Positions 12,273 to 23,897 of a stretch of 64,000 nucleotides of DNA are shown here, piece by piece (position 1 is the stretch's first letter; the number at the start of each line of letters is the position of its first letter). The position numbers and the translations under genes were made by a program. The notes below the pieces were generated by a model, which saw only the letters and a program-made list of their open reading frames with translations, was not told the origin of the DNA and ran no database searches. Location of the stretch: the NCBI GenBank assembly GCA_013180625.2, contig SNVD02004316.1, forward strand, positions 1 through 64,000, read 5' to 3'. This DNA comes from Boswellia sacra. Its lineage: Eukaryota; Streptophyta; Magnoliopsida; Sapindales; Burseraceae.

Positions 12273-15101
12273 CGTTTCGTTGAAAAGTGTCGTGGAAGTA
12301 TCATGCTTATTCTCCGAAACAGCTTCAATGTCCTTCCGTGCTTCTCTTAGTGACATGGAAGGTATCTTCATCTTAGAGCAAAAGTTGTTGAGTTGTGGAA
12401 GAGATTTTAGAGTTAGGAAGCGTATTTGACTGATCTCAATCTCACCAATTACTTTATTGTCATTGACATCATCCATTCTTCCAACTACAAATATCTCTTC
12501 CATGGCCTTGCATTCAGTAACTTGCACTGTTTTAAGTTGTAGAAGGCTTCCGACAATGGACAACCAGCAAATATTTTTTAGTTTATCACATTTATCAACC
12601 TTTAAAGTAGTTAATCTGCAAAAAGACTTTGATGTAAGTTGACCATAGCAAATCTTCTCCATGTTCATCATATTGCTGAGAAACAACGACTCTAGTTGAG
12701 GGAAGACCTCATGCGGTAACCACTCCATTGAGTCTAAAATACACAGAAAGTGGGGACTATTTTGAACACGAAGATGCTTCAACTGTCGAAAACCTTCCTT
12801 GTCTACTTTGCAAAGAACATTGTCAGTGCCTTGCACTTCATCTAAATATAGGACCTCAATTCCCCTTAACTGCATAGTAACCTCATTCTCCAGAGAAATA
12901 CTTGTGTTGACCTTGAGTTTCAACGTTCTTGTACCCTCATAGTTTTCAGGCCAAACCCATCCGTCTCCTATGTATATTTGGTATCTTTTAAGCTTTTCGA
13001 AGACCAAACCCTTTGGAAAGTGCTTGGCTTTTTTTATATGAATCTCCAAACTGGATAGATGACACAGATTCTCCAGCTCATTAAGACTAGCATTCTTTCT
13101 CTCACTTGTTTGTCCTTCATCATGCCATTGTATGGAGGTGTTACCCATATACAATTCCTCAAGATGGGATAAGCTAGAGATAACGTTAGGTGGAATCAAT
13201 TTTAGTTTGTGACAACCGCTTAAATCTAACATTCTGAGCGAACTCAATTGTCCTATTTCTTTGGGCAATTGCTCAATATCAGAGCCGAGAAGACTGAGAA
13301 CTTCTAGTTTTTGTAGTTTTCCAACAACAGCTATGTCTTCCAATATACATTGATCTAGACACAATGTTCGAAGGTTTTTTAGAAATTGAATTGACGACGG
13401 TAGTCGCAATAACTGTAATTTAGTAAAATCCAAAACCTTTAGCTCTGTCATCGCTGCGAAGAAGTTCTCAGGGACTTTAACAAAAACATTCTTGTTCCTC
13501 AAATTGAAATATTCAAGTTTTGGACATACCAATCGGTCTGGAAGCTCACTGATATTACAATCAACTAAATCGATTGCAGTGCAACGTTTTAGAGTATCCT
13601 CGTCTGGCCATCTTATCGAAACAATCTCTTCCCTCACAAAAAATGCATGCTGGTCTCTAGATGCAATTGATAAGGCAACATCACGAACCACATCATGCAT
13701 AGAAAATCGTTCACTGTACTGACTATCAAGTAACAGACAAGAGGCTTTAAGCTTACGCACCAATGTATATAGTCTGTTTCGTGCATCTTCCATTGTGTTG
13801 ATCACGCCTTGAGGTAAACCCAACCCTACACCATACTTCAACAAGTAAAAGAAAGAATAATATTCCGACCCTAGAAGACTACAGAGGAAAAAGGTTAACT
13901 TGATTTCCTCGTCTTCTAAGCAGTTGTAACTCATCTCAATTGCTGAAAATGCCGCTGCCTGTATTCCTGTGAAACTGCTCTTAGAAGGTCTTCTTAATTC
14001 TTGCAGTGCGCTGTTCCATTCAATTTCGCTTTTGTCTTGTAATGCCCTTGCTATTGTAACAATGGCAATGGGCAAACCTCCGCATTCCTTTGCTACATCA
14101 ATCGCTATAGATTGTAAAGTATGATTTTCGATGGGTTGACCTAACATCTTCTCAAACAGACCCCAAGCTTCTTTTTCAGACAAGACGCCAACTTGGAAAT
14201 TAATTTTACAGTTCATTTTACTTGACAATACCTCTAGACTTCTTGCTGTCAACAACAATTTGCATCGCTTATGATCATCTCCGAGAGGAATTCCTACACT
14301 CTCTAGATCAAGATCTGTCCAAATATTGTCTAAAATTACAAGGATCGTATTCTCTTTCCTTATTCTATAACTTAGCTTCCTTGCTCTTCCAGAGTCGCTC
14401 TGCTCCTGAAATTGCAGACCAAGCTTATCTGCAATTTCTTTTTGAATTTTTTCTACGTCTGGAGTTTGGGATACATGTGCAAAAACGACCTTTTCAAAGA
14501 GCTTGTCTTTCTCAACTTTCGTTGCAACTTCTTTGACAAGTGTGGTCTTGCCAATGCCGCCCATCCCATACACCCCAATCATTTTGACATTGGGATCAGT
14601 TAATGCCTTTTGTATATCCCTCACAATTTCCATTCTTGATTCAAATGACTCGTAATATTTAGAAGCTGGAAGCCATATCTCCCGTGGAACAATCTGGTAT
14701 GAAACGACCTCGAATTTTCCTTCTTCTCGTATTTCAGAAATAGTCTTCACTTTTCCCTCAGCATTTCTGCTAAGCTGATAGCGGGTCTTCAAGTTCGGAC
14801 ACAGCCCCTTGAAACAGCGACTCTTGGCTTTATCTTCATATCCAATAATCTTCTCGGCCTCATCGACGATCTCCTCGACACTTGTCAGCCACCTCTCAAC
14901 TTGTTCTTCAATCTCTTCTCCATTTCTTTTAGCAGCATCAACTTTATGATCCACGCTCACTCTTTCATCCCTCAGCTTCTGGACTTCTTGCTTGAGTTTG
15001 TCCAAGTTGTTCTTGCAGTTGCGCAAAGTACTAAATTGGCGTCCTATTGGAGCGACCAAGCACTTAACTTCAGTAATAACTTGAGCAACGATATCCTCCA
15101 T
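12273..15101 (-). CDS. CNL gene exon 1: CC, NB-ARC and first LRRs
   Basis: This encodes an intracellular immune receptor of the CC-NB-ARC-LRR type, similar to the RPS2/At4g27190-like group. The chosen start is the ATG at 15101 (MEDIVAQVITEV). Residues 1-150 form the coiled-coil region, including VERWLTSVEEIVDEAEKI. The NB-ARC domain has P-loop GMGGIGKTT (about 179-187), kinase-2 LVILDNIW (about 254-261, with the W usual in CNLs), KLLLTAR, CGGLPIAI (about 340-347) and MHD (about 468-470). LRRs start near 505. All nucleotide-binding motifs look intact and there are no internal stops over 943 codons. The exon ends ACG|GTAATT in phase 0. With exons 2-4 and a two-codon terminal exon the modelled protein is about 1605 residues. 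The splice model is inference; the domain calls are direct. Confidence 0.9.
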
Positions 15102-15111
15102 TTTCAACCTT

Positions 15112-15280
15112 TGTGTGTGTGTGTGTGTGTGTGCTTGGGTAGTTGGGGTTGGGGGGGTGGTTGGGGTGGTGGTGGGTGGTGGGGATGGGGTTGGGGCGGT
15201 TTTGGGGGGTGTGGTATGGGGGTGTGTGGGTGGGGTGGGGTGGAGGACGGCTGGAGGGGAAGGGCGGGTGGGGGTGGGGT
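15112..15280. repeat. TG microsatellite and G-rich tract at NLR start
   Basis: A (TG)n run at 15112-15133 is followed by about 145 bp dominated by runs of three to seven G on the plus strand, beginning 10 bp upstream of the CNL start codon. On the coding (minus) strand it is C-rich with (CA)n. Dense G runs could form G-quadruplexes on the template strand. On the coding strand the pyrimidine-rich tract ends in AAAG just before the ATG, so it could also serve as the polypyrimidine tract of a 5' UTR intron. Frames through it are proline- or glycine-rich artefacts. Confidence 0.85.
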
Positions 15281-18190
15281 TTAAGTTTTAAGAAACAAAG
15301 GAAAAGCAGAACAAATGAAAACAGAACCACTAGGGAGAAACAATGAAGGGAAAACAAATGAAAGTCGAATAGAGATTGTGAAGACAATGGAAGATAAAAA
15401 TTACTTGCTTTTTAAGATGAAAGGAGCGAAATAAAATAGAATTTTGAGTAGGAATTCAAGGAGAAGATACAAGAGTATGGAAAAAAGTAGGAGGTAACAA
15501 AGATATGAAGAGACAAAAGATTGGAAAGTGAAGTGTTTGATTTCTAGGAAGCTAGAGAAAGGGAGAAAATTATTGTAACAGAAGATAACGAAGAAAGGCC
15601 TTGGGAGAGCTAGAACGTACGTTTGGAAAGAGATTCAGAGTGCAGCACAGTGAGGTTATGATCTCAAATTGTTAACCTGTTTGCTGTAATTTGGATTCTA
15701 GGCCACCAATTCAAGAATAATAAAAAATTATAAAATTATTCAATTTAGTCGAGGGAAAGTTCTGGGTTGCTCGTTGGTGTGGAAAAAACCAACTTTAAAA
15801 AAAATAAAATACGACCGTTTAGTGATTAACTTTTAAAAATCACTTTACTCTTTTAAAGTAGGATAGAAGAATAGAGGTATTTAAAATTATTGTTAAACTT
15901 GTTGAAGTTTTTATTGTGTATAAATGATTAAAATAGAATCAAAATAAACGTATATTTTATTCCTTTATGATATTTAATTATTAATATTTTATAATTAATT
16001 ATTTTTTTAATTATTTCAACATTATCTGTATATAGATTAATCAAATAATATTTTATAATCAATTTTTTTTATAATTATTTTTAACAATGTCTATAAAATT
16101 ATTTAAATAATATTTTAGAATCAAATTTTTTCTTTTTCTTTTGACTATTTCTTACAAATTCTATATACATTATTTATAATAATATTTTATAATCCATTCT
16201 TTTTCCTTTTTTCTTTTGTTTATAGGTGCATTAAGAGAATCAAAGAAAATATAATTTAGTTGCAGTATAAATATTTTATAATAACATTTTATAATCAATT
16301 TAGCCGCATTTGTATTTTTTCAATTGCATAATCAAGCTTAATTTAGATCAAACTTGAGTATTTAAAAAATAGAGTAATTAATATATGGCTAGGCGAGTTG
16401 GCATCTTAGGCTGCAAAGCCTGCAAATAGTTCTTAATTGGCTAAATATAAATAGCAAGAAGTTAAATTAAAAAGAAAAAGAGTATTAATAATATGTACAT
16501 ATATATTAGGTTGATGGCTTTAAGGTTAGACAATGGTAGTTTTATCGTTTTTTATTTATTTATTAGGATATTTCTGATATTTCATATTTTTGAAACAGAG
16601 TTGGCCTTCAAAAGTAGATGGTTCCTTGTTTTTAAACTTTTAATTAAACCTTATTTTTTTTTACAACAGATTTTTTTAAAAGCAGGTTGAGAAGCAACCT
16701 CAAACACCCCTAGGTTGCTATTGTTATAGAAAAAAAATGATTTTTTTCATAGTAACAACAACTCAAAATTGGCCTAAGTCTAGTAGGTAGACAAAGGTGT
16801 TGATTGGTAGTGAATAGTGCACAAGCCTCCCCATGTGCCTAATTTTTATTGCTTAATTTGATAGGGCATACTATTGTTACGCTTAGTTTATTTTTAAAGG
16901 GCAATATTACATGTATAACCAACTGTTTACAACCTGAGTTGGTAAAAATCATTAAAAGAAAAGAAAGAAATTATATATCTAGTAGATTTTTGTCAACTCA
17001 GGTTATAAATAATTGGTTATAAGATTTGATTTTAGATGTAGTTTTATTTATTTTTTAATTTAAAAATAAAAATTATTATAATGATCTTTTTTGGGGTTAA
17101 AAAAAATTTTCTTTGGCAAAATTACAAGAGACTGTGTAATTTTCATTAATAACCTTACAAAATAATTTTGCTAAAATAATTGAGTATAATATATAATTAT
17201 GTTAAGGGATTGATAAAAATGTATTAAATTAGTTAATTTCAGGGAAAGTCCTTTCAATTTCAAAGTGGATACTAAATTATATTAATTTATAATTGCAAAA
17301 ATTACACCTGGGGCACTTTCTCACAATTTGGCCTAAAAATAATCAGGAATGTTAAGATATTATGATGCACAACATACACTAATTTTCCTATCATCGCAAC
17401 TCCTCATATCGATTAACAAATAAAATTAGCATGTTGATTCTCGTCTTGTTAATGGAACGATTATATATGACTGATGTGGTTTGAAAGCTCAGAGACTTCA
17501 TTGTTTTCGGTAACAAATTAATGTTTGAATTCAAGTCTTATGCTCAACTGTACAATTATTTTTAGATATATATTAAAAGTATATATAATATAACTTGATG
17601 TAGAAGAAGTATAATTGTATATTGTCTTCAACAATTTCATCCTTACCTCTGAATGCAAGTAATACAAACAGTATCGATAGTTTCATATTCAAGGTTACGA
17701 GTAATTGATCTAATATGATATTAACAAGTAATTTTGCTAGCTTTTTTTACAAGTTTATTATTAATTTATAACAAATTTTATCATTTCTAGTAATTAGCTG
17801 ATTTTGTAATTGGCAAGTCCTCATGTGCTCCTTCTCATTTCGTTTATGTGATGGGTTAAAAATCTCACCTCGTACATGTATAATAAGTCCAATTCGAACT
17901 GTGACAAGGTTACTGTTCTTAATTAGTTGTAACAACTTCCATACGTAATGTTATTAATTTGCAACGGTTTCAATCTTTCCTAAAAACAAGTTAGTATGAA
18001 ATTGCACGAGCCATTATGTTCTATGACTTTTATGTTTTAATTAGCTAGATTATGAGTCGATCTACCACATGAGAACTGATCAGATATCTAGTTAAGCGTG
18101 TTACAAGTTCAATTAGCTAGATTAAATTTGTACACATCTTTTTAAAAGATCAAAAGAAGAGAGTTTAATTATCAATAGTAGAAGAAGATA
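15281..18190. other. AT-rich upstream region of the CNL gene
   Basis: This holds the presumptive CNL promoter and 5' UTR (purine-rich to about 15660 on the plus strand, pyrimidine-rich on the coding strand), then very AT-rich DNA with no gene. A hAT-like terminal sequence near 16677-16713 is listed separately. I could not fix a TATA box or transcription start. Confidence 0.5.
16677..16713 (-). mobile_element. hAT/MITE-like terminal fragment
   Basis: Read on the minus strand, this begins TAGGGGTGTTTGAGGTTGCT followed by TCTCAACCTGCTTTT, a common style of plant hAT-type MITE terminus. A close relative reading TAGAGTGTTTGAGATCGC, then TTCTCAACCTGCTT, lies on the plus strand at 26404-26441. No partner end or target duplication was recognised for either, so these are treated as relics. 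Confidence 0.4.
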
Positions 18191-18202
18191 GGGTCATATG
18201 TG

Positions 18203-18508
18203 GGGTCTGTCTACAGTACATCCGATGTACCGATATATCATTTGTCAATTTTTTGTAAATTCAGTGTAAGAGTTGTAAATCTTTATATAAAAATCGTAAA
18301 TGTGAAAAAAAAAGTTGTAAATTTTCATTTACGACTTTTATACAATGATTTACAACTTTTACACTAGTTTACAAAAAATCGAAAATAGTTTTATTTACAA
18401 CTTTTACACTCCATATTTACGATTTTTATACAAGAATTTACAACTTTTATACTAAAAATTACAAAAATTTAGAAAAGTGATACATCGGTATGTACCGTAG
18501 CTAAAGCC
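18203..18508. mobile_element. Non-autonomous Mutator-like element with 9-bp TSD
   Basis: The 306-bp element is bounded by the perfect 9-bp direct repeat TCATATGTG at 18194-18202 and 18509-18517, the hallmark target-duplication length of Mutator-like transposons. Its ends are inverted repeats: GGGTCTGTCTACAGTACAT on the left and GGCTTTAGCTACGGTACAT on the right (reverse complement), 14 of 19 positions matching, with further similarity inward. The interior is non-coding and made of TTTACAACTTTTATAC-type motifs in both orientations. The same motif builds the large array at 51.2-54.6 kb. It encodes no transposase and must have been moved in trans. Confidence 0.8.
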
Positions 18509-18732
18509 TCATATGTGATCTTCAGTCTTCACGTGGAAAAGAATAATCATGATGAATAGGAAGGTGTTAAAGAATGTATTATATTAATCAATTGTCAGAA
18601 GAAAGTAATGGAAAAGTAGAAAACACTGAAGCAATCAGGCACTGTTTATTCTGTTTTTGAAACAAAAAAAAAAAAAGAATAAGTCAATCAAAAGGTAACA
18701 GCTAAGGGATAAAAAGCCTTTCAAGAGCAAAA

Positions 18733-19251
18733 TGTCACGAGCTTAGAGTTTTGCGCAGCTGCTCGTGCGGCACTTAGGCAACTTGATCCCGAAAGTTGCT
18801 AAGTAAGCCTTGTATTTTGCTTCTCGCTCAAGGAGAAGTTAGGACCGTTGAGCCAAAAGAGCTTTAGAGACTAGAAGAGAAGAGAACTTAGAGGCAAGTG
18901 TTGCAAATGCAAAGAGCTTTGTATTACTCAAGAATGCTTGCTTACAATGCTTTGTATTTGTGTATGCTTGGATACTTACAAATGAGCCTTGGAGGGGTAT
19001 TTATACTAATCCACCTCCCAAATGAATGGCTAGGATTTATTACATCCAATGGCCACAAATGAGTCCTACCTAATTTAGGTGTGGTAGGTGAACTACCATT
19101 GACATTGTATATTTACATGTGCTAGTTGTACATATTTGACTTGCTTAGAGTTTCTAGAAAATGGGCTTGGATTGCAGTCTTCTAGAAATCGGGCCAAGCC
19201 TTTATGCACATTTTGGGCCACTCTAGCAAGCAAATTGGGCGGGCTGTAACA
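18733..19251 (-). repeat. 3' LTR of the gypsy element
   Basis: This 519-bp LTR begins TGTCACGAGCTTAGAG and ends GGGCTGTAACA on the plus strand. It matches the other LTR closely, apart from point differences and a patch at about 18948-18980 where the two copies diverge. It lies at the 3' side of the minus-strand coding sequence. Confidence 0.95.
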
Positions 19252-19263
19252 TCCTCCCCCACC
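19252..19263 (-). other. Polypurine tract of the gypsy element
   Basis: On the minus strand, GGTGGGGGAGGA directly precedes the 3' LTR start TGTTACAG. This is the expected position and composition of the plus-strand DNA primer. It overlaps the very end of the integrase reading frame. Confidence 0.85.
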
Positions 19264-20735
19264 TATTTCCGCGACGTCCTCGGCGCGCTCTCGTCCTTGT
19301 AGCGTTGGATGTGCTCGCCAAATTGCCACAAGAGATCTTCGCGTTCCCAACTCGCCTCGCTGTCTGGAAGGTTTTTCCACTTCACCAAGTATTCGGTGTA
19401 TGGTGGAACTCCTCTCCTTCGAATCACTCGATCCGCAAGGATGTACTCCACGTCCTTGTCGAACGAGGTGACGACGGCTGTGGGTGCTCGTTTGGACTCG
19501 CTTCGACTTGGATCCTCCCTGTCCTCATGGTATGGCTTGAGGAAGCTTACATGGAAGACCGGATGGATCTTGAGGTTAGGGGGCAGCCGTACCTTGTAAG
19601 AGACTTCACCCACTCGTTTGATAATTGGGAAAGGACCCTCGTATTTTCGAACCAACCCCTTGTGCACTTTGCGAAGTGATTTGAATTGTTGGGGTAGGAG
19701 CTTGACGAGTACCAAATCCCCCTCTTGGAATGTGAGGTGTCGTCTCTTTGTATCCGCCCATTTCTTCATCTTTTTGGCGGCCTTGTCCAAGCATGCACGT
19801 GTAATGTCGGCTTGTTCGTGCCACTCTTTTGCAAGCTTGTAGGCCGCGGGGCTCTTTCCTCCATATGTCGAGGCTATGGCATGTGGAGTCATTGGTTGTT
19901 GTCCCGTCACAATCTCGAAGGGACTCTTGCCCGTTGCCTCGCTCCTTTGGAGGTTATAAGAGAATTGGGCAACATCAAGCAACTTTGCCCAATCATGTTG
20001 GTGAGCGCTCACATAATGCCTTAAGTACAACTCAAGCAAGGCATTGATGCGCTCGGTTTGTCCGTCAGTTTGGGGGTGGAAACTTGTTGAGAAGTTCAAA
20101 TCCGTCCCCAATAATTTGAAGAGTTCTCCCCAAAATCGACCGGTGAAGCGAGGGTCACGATCACTTACAATGTTTTGTGGAACTCCCCAAAGCTTCACTA
20201 CATGTTTGAGGAATGCTCGAGCGGCTTCGTCCGCTGTGCAATCCGTAGAAACGGGTATGAAGGTGGCGTATTTGCTAAAGCGATCGACTACCACCATGAT
20301 GCTCCCGTACCCTTCGGATTTTGGCAAGGCCACGATGAAGTCCATCGACACACTTTGCCATGGCCTTTCCGCAATTGGTAGGGGTTCTAGCAAACCCGCT
20401 GGACGTTGGTGCTCAACCTTGTCTTGTTGGCACACAAGGCAAGTTCTCACATAGCCTTCCACGTCTTCCCGCATTTGAGGCCAATAATAAGAATCTTGCA
20501 CGAGCGCAAGGGTTCGTGCCATACCTGGGTGACCAGCCCACTTAGAGTCGTGGCACTCCTTGATGATTTCCTTCCGCAAGTTCCCATGTCTTGGCACAAA
20601 CAAGCGATTCCCGGTTGTGAGGAGTAGGCCTTCATCAAGCCAAAAGCGTCGTGTCTTCCCCTCACTTGCCAACTTCAAGAGATTTTTGGCTAAGGGATCG
20701 TGCTCTAGGCCTTGTTTGATGCGGTCAATGAGCAC
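19263..20735 (-). CDS. Gypsy pol, downstream part: integrase and chromodomain
   Basis: 490 codons, in the same frame as the upstream gag-pol frame and separated from it by one TAA and one sense codon. The zinc-binding HHCC is visible as H62, H69, C99 and C102 (in CHDSKWAGHPGM and CLVCQQDK). The catalytic triad is D132 (MDF), D192 (SDRDPRF) and E228 (in QTDGQTERI). The last about 60 residues form a chromodomain (YILADRVIRRR.., YLVKWKNLPDSEASWE), which places the element among the chromoviruses. Integrase inserts the cDNA, and the chromodomain is thought to guide it to particular chromatin. The listed start is only the first possible start after the stop; in the intact element this was part of one polyprotein. 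Confidence 0.9.
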   Translation of the reverse strand: MLIDRIKQGLEHDPLAKNLLKLASEGKTRRFWLDEGLLLTTGNRLFVPRHGNLRKEIIKECHDSKWAGHPGMARTLALVQDSYYWPQMREDVEGYVRTCLVCQQDKVEHQRPAGLLEPLPIAERPWQSVSMDFIVALPKSEGYGSIMVVVDRFSKYATFIPVSTDCTADEAARAFLKHVVKLWGVPQNIVSDRDPRFTGRFWGELFKLLGTDLNFSTSFHPQTDGQTERINALLELYLRHYVSAHQHDWAKLLDVAQFSYNLQRSEATGKSPFEIVTGQQPMTPHAIASTYGGKSPAAYKLAKEWHEQADITRACLDKAAKKMKKWADTKRRHLTFQEGDLVLVKLLPQQFKSLRKVHKGLVRKYEGPFPIIKRVGEVSYKVRLPPNLKIHPVFHVSFLKPYHEDREDPSRSESKRAPTAVVTSFDKDVEYILADRVIRRRGVPPYTEYLVKWKNLPDSEASWEREDLLWQFGEHIQRYKDESAPRTSRK

Positions 20736-20738
20736 ACT

Positions 20739-23700
20739 TTATGGACGACTTGCACTTAGAGTGGCAAGTTCCGCCTTGCGACTTAGGGCATCGGCCATAA
20801 CGTTTGCCTTGCCCACTTTATACTCGAGCCTATAGTCGAACTCGGCCAAGAAATCTTGCCATCTTGCTTGCTTGGGGCTGAGCTTCTTTTGAGTTTGGAA
20901 ATAGCTTGTTACCACATTGTCGGTTTTGATGACAAAGTGGGAACCAAGCAAGTAGTGTCGCCAAACCCGTAGGCAATGGATGATGGCGGTCATCTCCTTT
21001 TCTTGGACCGTATATCTCCGCTCCGTATCATTGAGCTTGCGGCTCTCATATGCAATAGGGTGCCCTTCTTGCATGAGAACTCCCCCTATGGCAAAGTCGG
21101 ATGCATCCGTGTGCAATTCAAAAGGCTTGGTGTGGTCGGGTAGCACCAACACCGGTTCTTCACATATGGCCTTCTTTAGTTCTTCGAAGGCATGTTGGCA
21201 CTTTTCGGACCAGTGCCATGAGCGGTTCTTCTTGAGAAGATCCGTGAGAGGGGCGGCCTTGGCTGAGTAGCCCATGATAAACTGCCGATAATAATTAACC
21301 AACCCAAGGAAAGATCTAAGTTCGGGTACCTTGGTCGGAGGCTCCCATTCTTGAATGGCCTTCACCTTCGCTTGATCCATCATAAGCTTCCCATCCTGAA
21401 TTCGATGGCCAAGAAATTCTACCTCTTGTTGTGCAAAAGAGCATTTTTCTTTCTTGACATAAAGCTTGTTGTCGCGGAGGACTTGGAAGACTTGTTGGAG
21501 GTGTCGCACATGCTCTTCAAGAGTTGTGCTATAGACGACAATGTCATCCAAGTAGACTACCACGAACCGATCAAGATAGGGATGAAAGAGCTTGTTCATG
21601 AGGGTACAAAAGGTGGCGGGTGCATTGGTGAGACCGAATGGCATAACAAGAAATTCATAAGCACCGTACCTTGTTACACACGCGGTCTTTGGTTCGTCAC
21701 CCTTTGCAATGCGCACTTGATAGTACCCCGATCTCAAATCAAGCTTGGTGAAGTATCGAGCCTTCCCAAGTTGGTCGAACAATTCCGCAATCAAAGGTAT
21801 TGGGTACTTGTTTTTTATTGTTACCTTGTTGAGTGCCCGATAGTCGATGCACATGCGGAGAGATCCATCCTTCTTCTTTTGGAAGAGGACGGGTGCACCA
21901 TATGGAGCTTTGGAGGGCTGGATGTAACCCGCATCAAGTAAATCTTGGAGTTGCTTCTTCAACTCCGCAAGTTCGGGTGGCGCCATGCGGTAAGGCGCCA
22001 TGGCTGGAGGTTTTGCACCGGGCTCCAACTCGATCTCATGATCCACTTCCCGTCGTGAAGGCAACTTCTTTGGAAGTTCTTGGGGCATGACATCCTTGTA
22101 TCTCTCAAGGATGGCTTGGATTTGCCTTGGCATTGGGTCCTTGGTAATGGCAACGTCCTCTCCATCGTTTAGTTCTCGAACGGTGGCAAGGAAACTTGGG
22201 TCCTTCTTCATTCCTCGTTTGAATTGTAGTGCGGAGAGCATTTTGCCTTCAACTTTTGTTGCACGCTCCGCCATCACCATGCATGAATGACTCCCGTCGA
22301 GTATGTTGAGGGAGTTGGAAGATGGTATGGGGAAAGCATGGACTTGGTCGAAGAATTCCATGCCAAGCACTACTTGAAAATCATCCATGGGAACAATGGA
22401 GAAATCAAGCTTACCGTTCCATGTGCCAAGTTGTACCGTTGTTGCCTTGGACACTCCCAAGATTGCCTTGGCGGGTGAGTTTACCGCCTTGATGGTGCCA
22501 CCTCCATTGGTGTATTTGAGGCCTAGCCGTTTGGCCTCGTCCTCCGAAATGAAGTTGTGCGTGGCTCCCGTGTCAAGCATCGCACGCACGTCTTTGCCAT
22601 TGATTGTGGCGCTCACATACATAAGACCCTTTTGCATAGATGTGGGTCTTTTGAGTGCGCCAATTGTGCGGAGAGAACCCATCCCCGCTTGTGGCTCTTC
22701 ATTGTTTACGCCCTCATGTTGAGCGGCAAGGGCGTTGAGGGTCTTCCTCTTTGGGCAATCCCGAACCCAATGAGGACCATCACATATAAAGCAAGGACTT
22801 TTAGGTTTAGGGGCTTCGAACTTACCTTTGTTAGGCGTATCTCGTTTGTCCCCTCCGAAAGCCTTGCGCGCACCACCATCCCTTCGGTCATGTCCTTTCT
22901 TGGCGTTCCGCTCTCCCCCACCTTTGCCATGGTTGGGCTTTCTTTCCTTTGATTGGGATATGTAGTCAACAAGGGATTCGACCACGGCTATAGCGTCATC
23001 AAGGTTTTGCACGCCACGCCTCTCAAGCTCAACCCTTGCCCAATCTTTTAAGCCATCAAGGAAGTAGAAGAGAGAGTCTTTTTCGGACATACCTTCAATT
23101 TCAAGGATGATTGTGGTAAAGTCTTTGATGTACTTGCGAATGGTGCCACTTTGCTTCAAACGGCGGAGGCGACCCCTTGCCTCCTTTTCCGCATTGCTTG
23201 GAGAGAAATGCTTCCGTAGCTCTCTCTTAAAGTCCTCCCATGTGCGAAGGACGACGATGCCTTTGCCCGCGTCGCCATGCTTACATCGCCACCACAATTG
23301 GGCTGCATCACGAAGGAAAGTAGGTGCAATGCCTATTCTTGAAGCATCATCATAGACACCTTTCGCCTCGAAATATTGCTCCAAGCCGAATAGGAAGTTT
23401 TCGACTTCCGTAGCGTTGCGAGTGCCATGGTATGTGGCGGGAGTAGGCACTTGCATGTTGGTTAGTCCGCTTGGACTTGAGTAGGAAGGGCTAGCACGTT
23501 CGCAACGGTGCTTCTCCCATTCCGTGCGTGATTCTTCAACTTCCGCACGGATTGCCCGCAACTCATGCTCCACAAAGCTTCGTAAGCTAGCAAGCTCTCG
23601 TGTGAGGTTTTCACTAAACTCGAGTATTGTGGACTTTGTTGCTTGGGTGATCTCTCCATAATCCGTCTCTAGGCCTTCGAGACGATCGGAGAGGCCCTCG

Positions 23701-23876
23701 ATAGTATTGTCCATACTCGAAAGAGATTGCTCTATGCTAGCAACACGAGGCTCTAAGGATTCCGAGGAGAGAGCTTTGGACTTACCTCGTTTTCCTTGTG
23801 GGCGTGGTTGAGGTTGAGGTTGTTCCTCACGTCCGCGGACTTGCTCCTCCACATTCATCTCCATGTCGGATGCCAT
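20739..23876 (-). CDS. Gypsy gag-protease-RT-RNase H polyprotein (truncated by stop)
   Basis: 1045 codons from ATG at 23876. The order is a charged, coiled-coil-like N-terminus, a retrotransposon gag domain (about 185-300, e.g. [13 protein letters not shown]), a zinc knuckle [13 protein letters not shown] (about 361-373, one residue shorter than the usual CX2CX4HX4C), an aspartic protease with LDTGATHNF (about 433), reverse transcriptase with YLDD (about 773) and RNase H with [11 protein letters not shown] (about 920). It ends at TAA (20741-20739) beyond the RNase H domain, and the frame continues without a shift into integrase. One nonsense mutation is therefore the only obvious lesion. A programmed stop is possible but not usual in this group. 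Confidence 0.93.
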   Translation of the reverse strand: MASDMEMNVEEQVRGREEQPQPQPRPQGKRGKSKALSSESLEPRVASIEQSLSSMDNTIEGLSDRLEGLETDYGEITQATKSTILEFSENLTRELASLRSFVEHELRAIRAEVEESRTEWEKHRCERASPSYSSPSGLTNMQVPTPATYHGTRNATEVENFLFGLEQYFEAKGVYDDASRIGIAPTFLRDAAQLWWRCKHGDAGKGIVVLRTWEDFKRELRKHFSPSNAEKEARGRLRRLKQSGTIRKYIKDFTTIILEIEGMSEKDSLFYFLDGLKDWARVELERRGVQNLDDAIAVVESLVDYISQSKERKPNHGKGGGERNAKKGHDRRDGGARKAFGGDKRDTPNKGKFEAPKPKSPCFICDGPHWVRDCPKRKTLNALAAQHEGVNNEEPQAGMGSLRTIGALKRPTSMQKGLMYVSATINGKDVRAMLDTGATHNFISEDEAKRLGLKYTNGGGTIKAVNSPAKAILGVSKATTVQLGTWNGKLDFSIVPMDDFQVVLGMEFFDQVHAFPIPSSNSLNILDGSHSCMVMAERATKVEGKMLSALQFKRGMKKDPSFLATVRELNDGEDVAITKDPMPRQIQAILERYKDVMPQELPKKLPSRREVDHEIELEPGAKPPAMAPYRMAPPELAELKKQLQDLLDAGYIQPSKAPYGAPVLFQKKKDGSLRMCIDYRALNKVTIKNKYPIPLIAELFDQLGKARYFTKLDLRSGYYQVRIAKGDEPKTACVTRYGAYEFLVMPFGLTNAPATFCTLMNKLFHPYLDRFVVVYLDDIVVYSTTLEEHVRHLQQVFQVLRDNKLYVKKEKCSFAQQEVEFLGHRIQDGKLMMDQAKVKAIQEWEPPTKVPELRSFLGLVNYYRQFIMGYSAKAAPLTDLLKKNRSWHWSEKCQHAFEELKKAICEEPVLVLPDHTKPFELHTDASDFAIGGVLMQEGHPIAYESRKLNDTERRYTVQEKEMTAIIHCLRVWRHYLLGSHFVIKTDNVVTSYFQTQKKLSPKQARWQDFLAEFDYRLEYKVGKANVMADALSRKAELATLSASRP

Positions 23877-23897
23877 TTGCTCTTGTGCGCGAACCGT

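Noticed and set aside
15070..15387. Proline-rich (minus) and glycine/tryptophan-rich (plus) open frames over the G-rich tract
   Set aside because: They are translations of a simple-sequence tract next to the CNL start. There is no conserved domain, and the composition is fully explained by the repeat.
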